A stretch of DNA of 64,000 bases from an uncultured Saprospiraceae bacterium (GCA_937929945.1 CALFUK010000049.1:1-64000); one strand, 5' to 3'; positions 35,608 through 45,357 are shown, numbered from the stretch's first letter. A program made the numbers and translations. Notes: generated from the letters alone by a model not told the origin.

Positions 35608-37732
35608 ATTCCTTAATCAACAATTGTAAAATTTCACTTGCGGCCTCAGCGATGACGGTCCCAGGACCGAACACACCGATGACACCTGATTCATATAAGA
35701 AGTCATAATCTTGTGGAGGGATGACACCTCCCGCGATGACCTTAATGTCGCCTCTGCCAACTGAGGCCAGCGCCTCAATGCTACGGGGTACTAGTGTCTT
35801 ATGTCCTCCCGCTAAGGATGAGATGCCGAGGACGTGCACATCATTCTCTGCCGCCTGTATCGCTGCTTCTTTAGGCGTCTGGAATAGGGGCCCGATATCC
35901 ACATCGAATCCGATATCAGCAAAGCTCGTAGCGATGACCTTAGCGCCTCTGTCATGTCCGTCTTGGCCCAGTTTGGCGATCATGATGCGTGGCCGTCTGC
36001 CGTCTAATTCAGCGAATTGATCAGACAGTGCCTGTGCTTTTTGGAATGCTTCGTTTGATGCTATTTCTTTCAAGTATACGCCTTGTATGGTTTGGTGTTT
36101 CGCTGTGTAGCGACCGAACTCTTCCTCCATGGTAGCGGATATTTCGCCGAGGGTGGCTCTGTGTCTCGCCGCTTCTACAGCAAAAGATAAGAGATTTCCT
36201 TCACCTCTATGAGCGCAGAGTCTGAGTTGGGTGAGTGCTGCCTCTACTTTTGCATTGTCTCTGCTGGCTTTGATGTCTTTGATTCTTTTGATCTGAGATT
36301 CTCTGACGGCGGTATTGTCCACTTGGAGTACATCCAGCACAGGGCTATCCTTTACGGTAAATACATTGACACCTACGATTTGATCTTGACCTGCATCTAT
36401 TCTGGCCTGCTTTCTGGCCGCTGCTTCTTCGATACGCATTTTGGGCACTCCTTTTTCTATCGCACTGGCCATGCCTCCCAGACTCTCCACTTCATTGATC
36501 AGTGCCCAGGCTTCTTTCATGATTTCCTGAGTCAAATACTCTACGTAATAAGAGCCTCCCCAAGGGTCTACAGCTTTGGTGATGCCAGTCTCTGTCTGCA
36601 GGTATTTCTGTGTGTCTCTGGCTATTTTGGCGGAGTAGTCCGTGGGCAGTGCCAAGGCTTCATCCAGCGAATTCGTATGCAGCGACTGAGTGCCACCGAA
36701 AATGGCTGCCATAGCTTCGACACAGGTTCTGCCGATGTTATTGTACGGATCTTGGGCGGTAAGACTCCAGCCAGAGGTCTGGCAGTGGGTACGGAGGGCC
36801 ATGGATTTTGGATTCTTAGGATCGAACCGCTGGACGATTTCTGCCCAGATCACACGGGCCGCTCGCATCTTAGCGATCTCCATGAAGAAGTTCATGCCGA
36901 TGCCCCAAAAGAACGAGATGCGCGGGGCAAAATCATCGATCTCTAAGCCCGTACTCATACCAGCCTTTAGGTATTCTAATCCATCAGCTAGCGTATAGGC
37001 CAGCTCCAAATGGGCGGGCGCACCAGCCTCATGCATGTGATAGCCGGATACACTGATGGAATTGAACTTGGGCATGTGCTGCGAGCTATACTCGAATATA
37101 TCAGCAATGATGCGCATGGATGGCTTAGGCGGATAGATGTAGGTATTGCGCACCATGAATTCCTTCAGGATATCATTTTGGATAGTCCCACTGAGTAGGT
37201 GCTGTGCTATGCCCTGCTCTTCCGCTGCTACGATGTAGAATGCCATGATCGGGATCACGGCACCATTCATGGTCATGGAGACTGACATCTGATCCAGAGG
37301 TATCTGATCGAAGAGAATCTTCATATCCTCTACGGAGTCAATGGCGACTCCTGCCATGCCCACATCACCAGGTACTCGCTCGTGATCAGAGTCATAGCCA
37401 CGGTGTGTAGCCAGATCAAAAGCCACGGACAGTCCTTTCTGACCCTGCTCCAGGTTTCGCCTATAGAAGGCATTACTTTTTTCTGCTGTGGAGAATCCTG
37501 CATACTGCCTGATGGTCCATGGCCTGACGGCATACATGGAGCTGTATGGTCCCCTCAGGTATGGTGCTATACCTGACACATAGCCCAGGTGCTCGCACTC
37601 AGATATGTCATCGGGTCCGTAGACCGACTTGATGTTGATGCCTTCGGGAGTCTTGTGCGTCTCTTTTAGCTCCACACTGGACAGGGGCTTAGTCCTCTTG
37701 AATGATATGTTCGAAAAATCAACTGCTTTCAC
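35597..37732 (-). CDS. methylmalonyl-CoA mutase, large (catalytic) subunit
   Basis: 711-residue adenosylcobalamin-dependent mutase interconverting (R)-methylmalonyl-CoA and succinyl-CoA. The TIM-barrel part carries [40 protein letters not shown] and the [23 protein letters not shown] active-site region. The C-terminal cobalamin domain (about residues 580-711) has DGHDRGAKV, the DxHxxG lower-axial-ligand motif, followed by [10 protein letters not shown] and SSLAGGH. Length is typical. It lies between the biotin carboxylase (5 bases) and pccB (overlap), so mutase and carboxylase genes are interleaved. Confidence 0.97.
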   Translation of the reverse strand: MKAVDFSNISFKRTKPLSSVELKETHKTPEGINIKSVYGPDDISECEHLGYVSGIAPYLRGPYSSMYAVRPWTIRQYAGFSTAEKSNAFYRRNLEQGQKGLSVAFDLATHRGYDSDHERVPGDVGMAGVAIDSVEDMKILFDQIPLDQMSVSMTMNGAVIPIMAFYIVAAEEQGIAQHLLSGTIQNDILKEFMVRNTYIYPPKPSMRIIADIFEYSSQHMPKFNSISVSGYHMHEAGAPAHLELAYTLADGLEYLKAGMSTGLEIDDFAPRISFFWGIGMNFFMEIAKMRAARVIWAEIVQRFDPKNPKSMALRTHCQTSGWSLTAQDPYNNIGRTCVEAMAAIFGGTQSLHTNSLDEALALPTDYSAKIARDTQKYLQTETGITKAVDPWGGSYYVEYLTQEIMKEAWALINEVESLGGMASAIEKGVPKMRIEEAAARKQARIDAGQDQIVGVNVFTVKDSPVLDVLQVDNTAVRESQIKRIKDIKASRDNAKVEAALTQLRLCAHRGEGNLLSFAVEAARHRATLGEISATMEEEFGRYTAKHQTIQGVYLKEIASNEAFQKAQALSDQFAELDGRRPRIMIAKLGQDGHDRGAKVIATSFADIGFDVDIGPLFQTPKEAAIQAAENDVHVLGISSLAGGHKTLVPRSIEALASVGRGDIKVIAGGVIPPQDYDFLYESGVIGVFGPGTVIAEAASEILQLLIKEYEE

Positions 37733-37737
37733 GGTTA

Positions 37738-39210
37738 TTAATTTGAGCTACGTTTAGCATGCCATTCTGGTTTCTCTTGATCGGCTACCGCTATTTTTTC
37801 TTTATCCTGCAGGTGAAATTTTAGTGCGGCTAAGGCAGCTATTTTTTCTACGGGATCCGATTGTACTTCTTCAGGATTGAAATAGTCCTTGACAAAATGA
37901 GTGTCAAAATGGCCTGATACGAATGCCTCATGCGAACAGGTGAATGCTCCAAAGGGCAGGGTGGTCGCGATGCCTTCTATATGGTAATGATTGATGGCTT
38001 CCTTCATTTTATCTATGGCTTCTTTGCGCGTGTCAGCATAGACAATCAGCTTAGCGATCATGGGATCATAGTAGATGGGTATCTCCATGCCCTCCTCATA
38101 GCCATCATCCACTCTAGCCAGCTCTGGGCCAGGCTTCTGGTATTTTTCTAAAGTGCCTACACTTGGTAGAAATTGATTGTATGGGTCCTCTGCATAGACC
38201 CGTAGCTCTAGAGCATGCCCTTTGATGCGGAGGTCTTCCTGAGTGAAGGATAGAGCCTCACCTCTGGCTATTTTAATCTGCTCCTCTACGAGATCCACGC
38301 CAGTGATCAGCTCTGTGACGGGATGCTCCACTTGCAGCCTGGTATTCATTTCTAAAAAGTAAAAATTCAACTGATCATCCAGCAAGAACTCCACTGTGCC
38401 TGCCCCCAGATACTGGCAGGATTGGGCGACTCTCACTGCGGCGGCTCCCATCTCTTCGCGCAGGGCTGGAGTGAGTACGGCTGAGGGTGCTTCTTCCACT
38501 ACTTTCTGATGTCTGCGCTGTACGCTGCACTCTCGTTCAAACAGGTGTACGGTGTTGCCATGACTATCAGCGAGCACTTGTATCTCTATGTGTCGGGGTG
38601 ATTTCACGTATTTCTCAATGAAGACTGCGCCATCGCCAAAGGCTGACATGGCCTCGCTGACGGCTCGGTCCATCTGGGACTCAAAGTCAGACTCTTGCTC
38701 TACGATTCTCATACCCTTACCTCCACCACCGGCAGAGGCTTTAATCAGGATGGGGTAGCCTATGGTCTTGGCAATGGTCTTTGCCTCTCCGATATCGGTG
38801 ATGGCTTCATCCACACCAGGTACCATTGGTATGTCGTAGGCTTTGACGGTATCCTTAGCAGCCAGCTTGCTGCCCATCACCTCTATGGCATGCGCATTAG
38901 GCCCGATGAAGGTGATGCCTGCGTCTGAGACTTGCTTGGCAAAGCCTGCATTTTCACTCAGAAATCCGTAGCCAGGATGAATGCCATCAACGCCCAGCTG
39001 CTTTGAGAACTCTATGATTTTATCTCCGAGTAGATAGGACTGATTGCTGGGAGCTGGTCCCAGCAGGACGGCCTCATCAGCGTAGCGCACATGCGGCGCG
39101 TGGCGGTCAGCTTCTGAGTAGACAGCTACGGTAGCGATACCCATTTTCTTGGCTGTCCTCATGATGCGTAGTGCTATCTCTCCTCTATTGGCGATAAGTA
39201 TTTTCTTCAT
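37738..39210 (-). CDS. acyl-CoA carboxylase, biotin carboxylase subunit
   Basis: 490-residue ATP-grasp enzyme that carboxylates biotin on the carrier protein. Motifs: [24 protein letters not shown] at the start, the glycine-rich loop [12 protein letters not shown] near residue 165, [15 protein letters not shown], and [14 protein letters not shown] near 295. It stops after the C-terminal domain without a fused biotin-carrier domain; the carrier is encoded separately two genes upstream. Its ATG overlaps the small mutase stop (TGATG). It probably serves propionyl-CoA carboxylase; sharing with acetyl-CoA carboxylase is possible. Confidence 0.95.
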   Translation of the reverse strand: MKKILIANRGEIALRIMRTAKKMGIATVAVYSEADRHAPHVRYADEAVLLGPAPSNQSYLLGDKIIEFSKQLGVDGIHPGYGFLSENAGFAKQVSDAGITFIGPNAHAIEVMGSKLAAKDTVKAYDIPMVPGVDEAITDIGEAKTIAKTIGYPILIKASAGGGGKGMRIVEQESDFESQMDRAVSEAMSAFGDGAVFIEKYVKSPRHIEIQVLADSHGNTVHLFERECSVQRRHQKVVEEAPSAVLTPALREEMGAAAVRVAQSCQYLGAGTVEFLLDDQLNFYFLEMNTRLQVEHPVTELITGVDLVEEQIKIARGEALSFTQEDLRIKGHALELRVYAEDPYNQFLPSVGTLEKYQKPGPELARVDDGYEEGMEIPIYYDPMIAKLIVYADTRKEAIDKMKEAINHYHIEGIATTLPFGAFTCSHEAFVSGHFDTHFVKDYFNPEEVQSDPVEKIAALAALKFHLQDKEKIAVADQEKPEWHAKRSSN

Positions 39211-40262
39211 CAGGCTTGCTTGTGTTTTTGTTGGAAAATGCTCCAGGACTGAGTGGCGATTTTATCAGTCAGTGTCTCGATGTAGTAACTTCCCGCTGCA
39301 GGATCGATGACTCGATCCATGAAAGATTCTAACTCCAGCAGGTGATTGATGTTTCGTGATATTCTATGATTGAAAGATGCTTGCTCTGATGCCGTGGTGG
39401 AGGGTGGTAGGAATAATTCGTCCACGCCGCCGATGAGCGCAGATAGCGCGTGGGGCATCATTTTTATTTTGTTGTAGTCGGCATCTTCTGTCATTGCCTC
39501 TTTGGCTATGGTCGCTCGTAGCTGTGGCATATCCACTTGGATCCCGTAGGCGTCCTGGATTTGGGCCAGGATGAGTTTGAGGGCTCTGATCTTTGAGACA
39601 TTTACTAAGAACAGGTCAGTCATGCTGATTTGTATCGTCAGCGCATTCAATACCTCTATGTCCTCCTCTTCTATTTGCTCGATCATGGTGGTGTAGGCCA
39701 GTGCAAGCGCAGCAATTTCTTCAGCCACATCCTGATGGCCTTCAGTCTGAATGATCTGAAATCGACCCAGCGGCAGTTCTTTGTAATAGCTTGCGATTTT
39801 ATTGACGGGTGTATTGTAGAATCCGCACTGGATCAGAGATAAATCTTGTTTTTTTTCTTGCTTGGCAATCTGGACGAAATCCGCTACCAGATCTTGCTCC
39901 CCGTGAAAGGAAGTGCTGATCCACTCCAAGTTGATGCCTTGCAGCAGTTGGCTGAGATCCAGCGTCGGTCCGTGATGAAATGCCAGCGCTGTAGCGCCTC
40001 CTTCCAGAGCGGCGATTGCCATTTCATTGGCTATTTTTTCACCTTTATCTAAGGGGATGAGCTCACCGATTTTCCACTGATTGTCTGACTTGGCACCGAT
40101 GAGAGGCTCTAATGCAGCATGACTGAGATCATCCTGATGAGTCAGTGCTGCCTGCCTGATGCTGTCAGTGATGACGAAGTCCAAGTCAGAGAGTGGTCTG
40201 CCTTTCAGGTCAGCTTCAGTCTTACTGAGCCAGGTATCTTTTGATGTTGGTTTAAAGGGCAT
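39210..40262 (-). CDS. methylmalonyl-CoA mutase, small subunit (short form)
   Basis: 350 residues related to the non-catalytic subunit of heterodimeric methylmalonyl-CoA mutase. The start WLSKTEADLKGRPLSDLDF, the ALEGGATALAFHH strand, MTDLFLVNVSKIRALKLILAQI and the ending RNINHLLELESFMDRVIDPAAGSYYIETLTDKIA are characteristic. It ends after the TIM-barrel part; a cobalamin-type C-terminal domain, present but degenerate in longer small subunits, is absent. It is coupled to the carrier (TAATG) and biotin carboxylase (TGATG) genes. It is probably a partner of the 711-residue subunit. Confidence 0.88.
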   Translation of the reverse strand: MPFKPTSKDTWLSKTEADLKGRPLSDLDFVITDSIRQAALTHQDDLSHAALEPLIGAKSDNQWKIGELIPLDKGEKIANEMAIAALEGGATALAFHHGPTLDLSQLLQGINLEWISTSFHGEQDLVADFVQIAKQEKKQDLSLIQCGFYNTPVNKIASYYKELPLGRFQIIQTEGHQDVAEEIAALALAYTTMIEQIEEEDIEVLNALTIQISMTDLFLVNVSKIRALKLILAQIQDAYGIQVDMPQLRATIAKEAMTEDADYNKIKMMPHALSALIGGVDELFLPPSTTASEQASFNHRISRNINHLLELESFMDRVIDPAAGSYYIETLTDKIATQSWSIFQQKHKQA

Positions 40263-40735
40263 TATTCCATTTCGATTAGTATTTGGCCTTTCTCCACAGG
40301 GGTAGCCTTTGAGACCAGAATTTGTTTTACCACGCCTACACCTTGAGCTTTGATGACATTTTCCATTTTCATGGCTTCCAGGATCAGAAGTGGTGATCCT
40401 GTCTCTACCTCATCACCAGGCTGCACCAGTAGCTCTAAGAGCAGTCCTGGCATGGGCGCTTTCACATCTTTGATGATCTTTATTTCTTCTCTGGAGAAGC
40501 CCAGCTGGTCAATCAGTTGGTCATACTCATCTTCAATAGCCACATCGATCCGTTGACCATCTATCTCGACTTGATAGGTCTTAGTATCCAAGTCTCTGGC
40601 GATGCACTTTACCGTGTATGATTTATGGCCCTGTATGATACTGAGTTCATCGGTACCAGAGGATATGAGATCGGCAGCTTGGATATCATCTTCTGAGAGA
40701 TCGTAGTCTTGGCTTCCTATTTTGAGTTTATACAT
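40262..40735 (-). CDS. biotin carboxyl carrier protein of acyl-CoA carboxylase
   Basis: 157 residues ending in a biotinyl/lipoyl domain (about 90-157). The biotin attachment site is Lys123 in LEAMKMENVIKA, preceded by VKAPMPGLLLELLVQPGDEV. The N-terminal half (residues 1-75) is a small beta domain that probably docks on the carboxylase subunits. It lies 16 bases after the crotonase gene and overlaps the small mutase gene by one base (TAATG). Confidence 0.93.
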   Translation of the reverse strand: MYKLKIGSQDYDLSEDDIQAADLISSGTDELSIIQGHKSYTVKCIARDLDTKTYQVEIDGQRIDVAIEDEYDQLIDQLGFSREEIKIIKDVKAPMPGLLLELLVQPGDEVETGSPLLILEAMKMENVIKAQGVGVVKQILVSKATPVEKGQILIEME

Positions 40736-40751
40736 AGCGACGAGTTGTAGA

Positions 40752-41537
40752 TTATACTCCTTTGAAATTGGCTTTTCTTTTTTCTATGAATGCAGCAGCC
40801 CCTTCTTGAAAATCCGCTGAGGCAGTGAGCATACCAAAGGCTTCGCATTCTGTATCATAACCGTTAGCACCCTCGGTCTCGCAGGCATTGATGGCTTTGA
40901 TTGATTCTGCTATGGCGAGTGGTGCTTTCTTAATGATTTTGGTGGCGATTTCTCTAGCCTTGGCCACTTCTTCACCGGGCTCTGTGACCTGGTTAGCCAG
41001 ACCTATTCTGTAAGCTTCAGCTGCATCGATCATATCACCTGTCAGGATGAGCTCCATGGCCCTGCCCCGACCTACCAGCTTAGTCAGTCTCTGTGTGCCC
41101 CCATAGCCTGGTAGGATACCCAGATTGACTTCTGGCTGGCCAAACTTAGCTTTGGATGATGCCACTCTGATGTGGCAGGCCATGGCCAGCTCGCAGCCGC
41201 CACCCAAGGCATAGCCATTCACGGCTGCTATGACAGGCTTGGGAAAGTTCTCGATGGCAAAAAAGATGTCATGGCCCCGCTTAGCGAATTGGCCGCCTTC
41301 ACCTGCTGGGATATGTAAGAATTCTTTGATGTCCGCACCAGCCACGAATGACTTATCCCCCGCACCCGTGATGATCACGGCTTTCACCTGCTCATCATTT
41401 TTCAGGTCTTCACTGAAGGCTTGGTCCAGCTCTTTGAGTGTGAGGCCGTTCAGCGCATTCAGTGCTTTGGGCCTGTTGATGGTCAATAGGACAATGCCCT
41501 CTTGATTATCTATACTTAGGTTTTCGTAGTTGCTCAT
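40752..41537 (-). CDS. enoyl-CoA hydratase / crotonase family protein
   Basis: 261-residue crotonase-fold enzyme. The CoA/oxyanion motifs SFVAGADIKEFL and VNGYALGGGCELAMACHIRVAS are present, with EVNLGILPGYGGTQRLTKLVGRGRAMELILTG supplying the second catalytic glutamate. Both Glu residues expected of a true hydratase are there, so 2-enoyl-CoA hydration is the likely reaction. It sits 2 bases after the thiolase gene in the operon. No 3-hydroxyacyl-CoA dehydrogenase accompanies it. Confidence 0.93.
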   Translation of the reverse strand: MSNYENLSIDNQEGIVLLTINRPKALNALNGLTLKELDQAFSEDLKNDEQVKAVIITGAGDKSFVAGADIKEFLHIPAGEGGQFAKRGHDIFFAIENFPKPVIAAVNGYALGGGCELAMACHIRVASSKAKFGQPEVNLGILPGYGGTQRLTKLVGRGRAMELILTGDMIDAAEAYRIGLANQVTEPGEEVAKAREIATKIIKKAPLAIAESIKAINACETEGANGYDTECEAFGMLTASADFQEGAAAFIEKRKANFKGV

Positions 41538-41539
41538 AC

Positions 41540-42718
41540 TTATACTTTTTCGATGATGAGAGCTGATGCACCACCACCGCCATTGCAGATGGCAGCCAGC
41601 CCCTTAGAGGCTCCGTGCTGGTGTAATACATTGCAGAGAGTCGTCACGATCCTTGCGCCTGAAGCGCCGAGAGGATGCCCTACAGATACGGCTCCACCGA
41701 ATACATTGACCTTAGCAGGATCCACATCCAGTAGTTTGTTGTAGACTAATGGTACCACGCTGAATGCTTCATTCACTTCGAAGTAGTCAATGTCTCTGAT
41801 GCTCATGCCTGCTCTTTCTAAGGCGACTGGAGTGGCCTTAGCAGGTGCTGTGGTGAACCATTCAGGCTCATGAGCGGCATCGGCAAAGCTGACGATTCTA
41901 GCTATTGGTGTCAGGCCCAGTTCTTTTACTTTGCGCTCGCTGGCTAAGACCAAGGCCGCTGCACCATCATTGATGGTAGAGGCATTGGCAGCTGTCACCG
42001 TACCATCCTTGCTGAAGGCAGCCCTGAGCTTAGGTATTTTATCAAAATTGACCTTTTTAGGCTCTTCGTCTTCCGTCATGACGACTGGATCTCCCTTTCT
42101 CTGGGGGATGGAGTAGGGTGCTATTTCAGCACTGAGCTGCCCGCTTTCCGTTGCTTTGACAGAGTTTTGATATGATCTGATGGCATACGCATCTTGATCT
42201 TCTCTTGTGATGTCGTATTTGGCAGCTGTAGCATCGCCAAATGCACCCATGACACCTTGATCAAAGGCATCCATGAGACCATCTTTAGCCAGTCCATCGA
42301 CCAGTGTACTGTCTCCATATTTATATCCAAATCTTGCTTTTGGTACGTAGTAGGGGACAGCAGACATATTCTCCATGCCTCCTGCTACGACGATGTCATT
42401 GTGCCCTAGCATGATGCTCTGAGCACCGATCATGATGGCTTTCGCTCCTGAAGAGCAGACCTTATTCACCGTGGTACAGGGTACCGTATTAGGAATACCA
42501 GCATATATAGCAGCTTGTCTTGCAGGTGCTTGACCAAGATTAGCGGAACAGACATTACCAAAAAATACTTCATCTACCATGGCAGCATTGACGCCGGCAT
42601 GTCCTAAGGCTGCTTCTATGCTGTGAGCTCCCAATCTAGTAGCGGGTATTGACGATAGCATGCCTCCGAAGCTACCGAGTGGGGTACGTTTAGCAGCGCA
42701 AATAAAAACTGTCTCCAT
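41540..42718 (-). CDS. acetyl-CoA C-acyltransferase (thiolase)
   Basis: 392-residue thiolase; first gene of the seven-gene operon. The nucleophile is Cys88 in TVNKVCSSGAKA; VFGGAVSVGHPLGASGAR carries the active-site His, and AICNGGGGASALI the second Cys. Length and the 'FFGNVCSANLGQAPARQAA' type start are those of acetyl-CoA acetyltransferases/beta-ketothiolases. Upstream of a carboxylase/mutase set it could release propionyl-CoA from 3-ketovaleryl-CoA or 2-methylacetoacetyl-CoA, as in odd-chain or isoleucine breakdown; that is inference. Confidence 0.95.
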   Translation of the reverse strand: METVFICAAKRTPLGSFGGMLSSIPATRLGAHSIEAALGHAGVNAAMVDEVFFGNVCSANLGQAPARQAAIYAGIPNTVPCTTVNKVCSSGAKAIMIGAQSIMLGHNDIVVAGGMENMSAVPYYVPKARFGYKYGDSTLVDGLAKDGLMDAFDQGVMGAFGDATAAKYDITREDQDAYAIRSYQNSVKATESGQLSAEIAPYSIPQRKGDPVVMTEDEEPKKVNFDKIPKLRAAFSKDGTVTAANASTINDGAAALVLASERKVKELGLTPIARIVSFADAAHEPEWFTTAPAKATPVALERAGMSIRDIDYFEVNEAFSVVPLVYNKLLDVDPAKVNVFGGAVSVGHPLGASGARIVTTLCNVLHQHGASKGLAAICNGGGGASALIIEKV

Positions 42719-42750
42719 TTGTTAATTAAATTAATTGTTAACTAAGTGTA

Positions 42751-42758
42751 CAAATATA
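42751..42758 (-). promoter_or_regulatory. -7 box for the thiolase-to-pccB operon
   Basis: The minus strand reads TATATTTG, matching TAnnTTTG, 32 bases before the thiolase ATG; the -33 TTG is missing, which may mean activator dependence or simple divergence. Confidence 0.5.
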
Positions 42759-42946
42759 ATGTAAAAATGACCTGATAGTTTGTTTTGCAGGCCAATACTT
42801 AATGAGTACATTTTAAAATTTCGAAGTTAATAACGAAACCACAATGGGTGGTCCTATATTAGATTTAATATCTCAGTAATTAAATTTTATGCTGATGCAA
42901 CCTATCTGTTTAATCTGAGTCTTTTGCTTTAGAAACTATCTTATAC

Positions 42947-43483
42947 TTGGAAAAACTTGACTATCAACGAGATTTGATCGAGCTGTGTAAAGCTGGGGAC
43001 AGAGATGCCCAGTTTAGACTGTACAGGAAGTATTCTGATGCTATGTATAACATATGCCTGAGGATGCTGAAGCATGAGATGGATGCTGAGGATGTGCTGC
43101 AGATGTCATTTGTGAAGATATTCAAAAGTCTAAATCAATACGAGTACAAGTCGACACCAGGTGCGTGGATCAAGCGGATCATTGTGAACAATTGCATTGA
43201 TCATTTAAAAAAACGCAAAATGTACTTTGAAGAGATCACAGATCGGATAGAGATAGTGGAAGACATCAATGAAGAGCCTGACTACAATGTGGATATTGTC
43301 AAAGAGGCTGTCAAAGAGCTTGCGGATGGGTACCGGGCTGTTTTCACCATGTACGCTTTTGAGGGCTATGATCATAATGAGATAGCAGAAATCTTAGGCA
43401 CCTCTCAGGCTAATAGTAAGTCTCAATACAGCCGAGCAAAGCAACATGTCAAGAGAATCATAGCTGAAAAATACAATCGATAA
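42947..43483 (+). CDS. ECF-type RNA polymerase sigma factor
   Basis: 178-residue sigma-70 family factor with only regions 2 and 4. Region 2 includes MYNICLRMLKHEMDAEDVLQMSFVKIFKSL and the DNA-melting part YKSTPGAWIKRIIVNNCIDHLKKRK; region 4 is LADGYRAVFTMYAFEGYDHNEIAEILGTSQANSKSQYSRAKQ. It starts with TTG at 42947, forced because in-frame ATGs occur only within region 2. It is divergent from the propionate operon and is followed by a membrane protein and a DUF4097 protein, a layout usual for cell-envelope sigma factors with their regulators and targets. Confidence 0.94.
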   Translation: MEKLDYQRDLIELCKAGDRDAQFRLYRKYSDAMYNICLRMLKHEMDAEDVLQMSFVKIFKSLNQYEYKSTPGAWIKRIIVNNCIDHLKKRKMYFEEITDRIEIVEDINEEPDYNVDIVKEAVKELADGYRAVFTMYAFEGYDHNEIAEILGTSQANSKSQYSRAKQHVKRIIAEKYNR

Positions 43484-43492
43484 TAAAGTAAA

Positions 43493-44032
43493 ATGCAGAA
43501 AGATAAATTAGAGGCATACATAGAATCTAAGCAAAGGGAGTTTAATAATGAGAAGGCACCTGCATTAGTGTGGACGGCGATCGAGAAGGAGCTGGATAAG
43601 AAGCCAGAGAAGCCAGTCTTCAGACTCGGGTTTTTCCTCTCTATTGCGGCAGCCGCGGCAGTCCTGATCTGTGCAGGCGTGGCCATGGGTATACAGTATG
43701 CGAAGCCTTCCTTAGAGAGTAAGCTATTAGCCACACACCCGGATTATCTCGAAGCAGAGAAGCACTACCAGCAGATGGTCAATTATAAAATAGATAAGGT
43801 CCAAGCATTGGGCCAGCAAGAGATCGTGCAGCAGGACTTGAAGCAGCTGGATGCAGTCTACCAAGAACTTAAAAGCGAGCTATTATCAGAAGGCGTCGGC
43901 GACGAAGAGATGATCGTCGAAGCGATGATAGAGCACTATAAATCAAAACTCGAATTACTATCTATCGTATTAGATAAATTACAAAGTCAGGACAAATTAA
44001 ACCTCAATCAAGATGAGAAAGTCAATATGTAA
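43493..44032 (+). CDS. single-pass membrane protein, candidate anti-sigma factor
   Basis: 179 residues: an acidic/basic cytoplasmic N-terminus (1-45), one transmembrane helix (about 48-68, FFLSIAAAAAVLICAGVAMGIQ), and a helical periplasmic part (about 70-165) with coiled-coil character. It lacks the zinc-finger HxxxCxxC motif of ZAS anti-sigma factors. Position between an ECF sigma gene (9 bases upstream) and an exported protein (20-base overlap downstream) makes it a candidate regulator of the sigma factor. The family is not recognised, and the function is inference from context. Confidence 0.75.
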   Translation: MQKDKLEAYIESKQREFNNEKAPALVWTAIEKELDKKPEKPVFRLGFFLSIAAAAAVLICAGVAMGIQYAKPSLESKLLATHPDYLEAEKHYQQMVNYKIDKVQALGQQEIVQQDLKQLDAVYQELKSELLSEGVGDEEMIVEAMIEHYKSKLELLSIVLDKLQSQDKLNLNQDEKVNM

Positions 44033-45128
44033 ATTCCTCATTCTGCTGGTCGGACTTGTGCCAATGAGCACGCTCCAATCCAGAGAGTACCAAAAGGAAA
44101 TCAATAAAGAATTCAGCATCAGCAGCGATGCCATCATCGATATAGAATCCAGACATGGTAATATCAATTTTGTCTTGGGTGATCAAGATAAGGTCAGCTT
44201 TGATATTCTGATCACGGTGGATGCCAGCAGTGAAAAGAAAGCTCAGGCCATCCTGGATGGGATAACTGTGGATTTTGATGCATCGACCAGAAGAGTATCA
44301 GCTACGACTGAGCTGGATGTCGATTCAGGTGGGAGCTCATGGAAAGGTTGGTTCGGCGGAAACTGGAATAATGACATCAGCTTTGATATAGACTATACCG
44401 TCACCCTGCCTGCGACAGCTCAGATTGTGATTGATCACGCCTTTGGTGATGTAATTATACCGAGTATGGATAGTGATTTAGACATAGACATCAAGCACGG
44501 TAATGGCAGAATAGGTGATATCACTGGCAATGCTGACATCGAGCTAAAGCATGGTAAAATCGATATGGGTGACGCCGCGGATCTTGATTTGGAGTTTCAT
44601 CATTCGTCACTGACCGTGGATCGGGCTCAAATGGTGGAGGTGGATATGTCACACTCAGACTTCGAGCTGAAAGAAGCTGTAGAAGTAGATATCGAATCCC
44701 GACACAGCGACATCACCATCGGCACTGTCCAACGACTCACGAATGATGGAAAATTTGATGATTTTGATATTGAGTGGGTTTCAGTGGTGGAGCTTGACGG
44801 AGGCTTTAGTGATATCAACATTGATTGGCTGGATAAAGAGGGCAGCTTCTACCTACAGCACGGAGAATTAGAAATAGAAGATGTAGCTAAGCAGGCTGCA
44901 TCGATTGATATCGACAGTCAGCATACCGGAGTGATGCTGGACCTGCAGCACGGCTTCAGCTTTGATTTTGACGGAGAGCACGTGAAGCCTAAATTTAGAA
45001 ATAAGCCTGACTACACTCATGTGGATGATGAGTCACACAGCTATGAGTACAGAGGGAGCTATGGGTCTGATCCTGTATTGAAATTGCTGGTGGAGATGCA
45101 GCATGGGTCATTTAGGGTGGGGAATTAG
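44013..45128 (+). CDS. secreted DUF4097-like beta-repeat protein with histidine ladder
   Basis: 371 residues. The signal peptide is about residues 1-23 (MRKSICKFLILLVGLVPMST). The rest is a beta-strand repeat of the DUF4097 adhesin/auto-transporter-like type, normally written as short strands ending in a Gly-Asp turn. Here successive turns carry histidine: His142, 162, 180, 197, 214 and 231, spaced 17-20 residues, then 283, 304, 313 and 364, in motifs such as KHG, HHS, SHSD, RHSD, LQHG. Asp is also very frequent. It overlaps the candidate anti-sigma gene by 20 bases, so it is made with it. It is probably a periplasmic or surface solenoid; metal binding is possible. Confidence 0.85.
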   Translation: MRKSICKFLILLVGLVPMSTLQSREYQKEINKEFSISSDAIIDIESRHGNINFVLGDQDKVSFDILITVDASSEKKAQAILDGITVDFDASTRRVSATTELDVDSGGSSWKGWFGGNWNNDISFDIDYTVTLPATAQIVIDHAFGDVIIPSMDSDLDIDIKHGNGRIGDITGNADIELKHGKIDMGDAADLDLEFHHSSLTVDRAQMVEVDMSHSDFELKEAVEVDIESRHSDITIGTVQRLTNDGKFDDFDIEWVSVVELDGGFSDINIDWLDKEGSFYLQHGELEIEDVAKQAASIDIDSQHTGVMLDLQHGFSFDFDGEHVKPKFRNKPDYTHVDDESHSYEYRGSYGSDPVLKLLVEMQHGSFRVGN

Positions 45129-45156
45129 GAAAGTAGATTAGGCAAAGCTTCATTAT

Positions 45157-45187
45157 AATGGCTATCGATTAATAATTGATGGCCATT
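45157..45187 (+). terminator. hairpin after the DUF4097 gene
   Basis: A 14-bp stem with two G-U pairs (45157-45170 with 45174-45187) and a 3-base loop, followed by TGTTATTGTG. It lies 29 bases after the stop codon, in the right place to end the sigma-factor operon. Confidence 0.55.
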
Positions 45188-45357
45188 TGTTATTGTGTTA
45201 TCTCAGGAAATCAAAAGGCCGATACCCGCCAAGAATTTTGCTGAAGTGAAATGTCGTAAAGCAAGAGAATGAAAGAAATCCTGTCTCGTGAGAAAGAAGA
45301 AATCAATCTATAGCCTTTGTGCAGCAGATACTTGATATAAGCTCTACTACAATAAAA

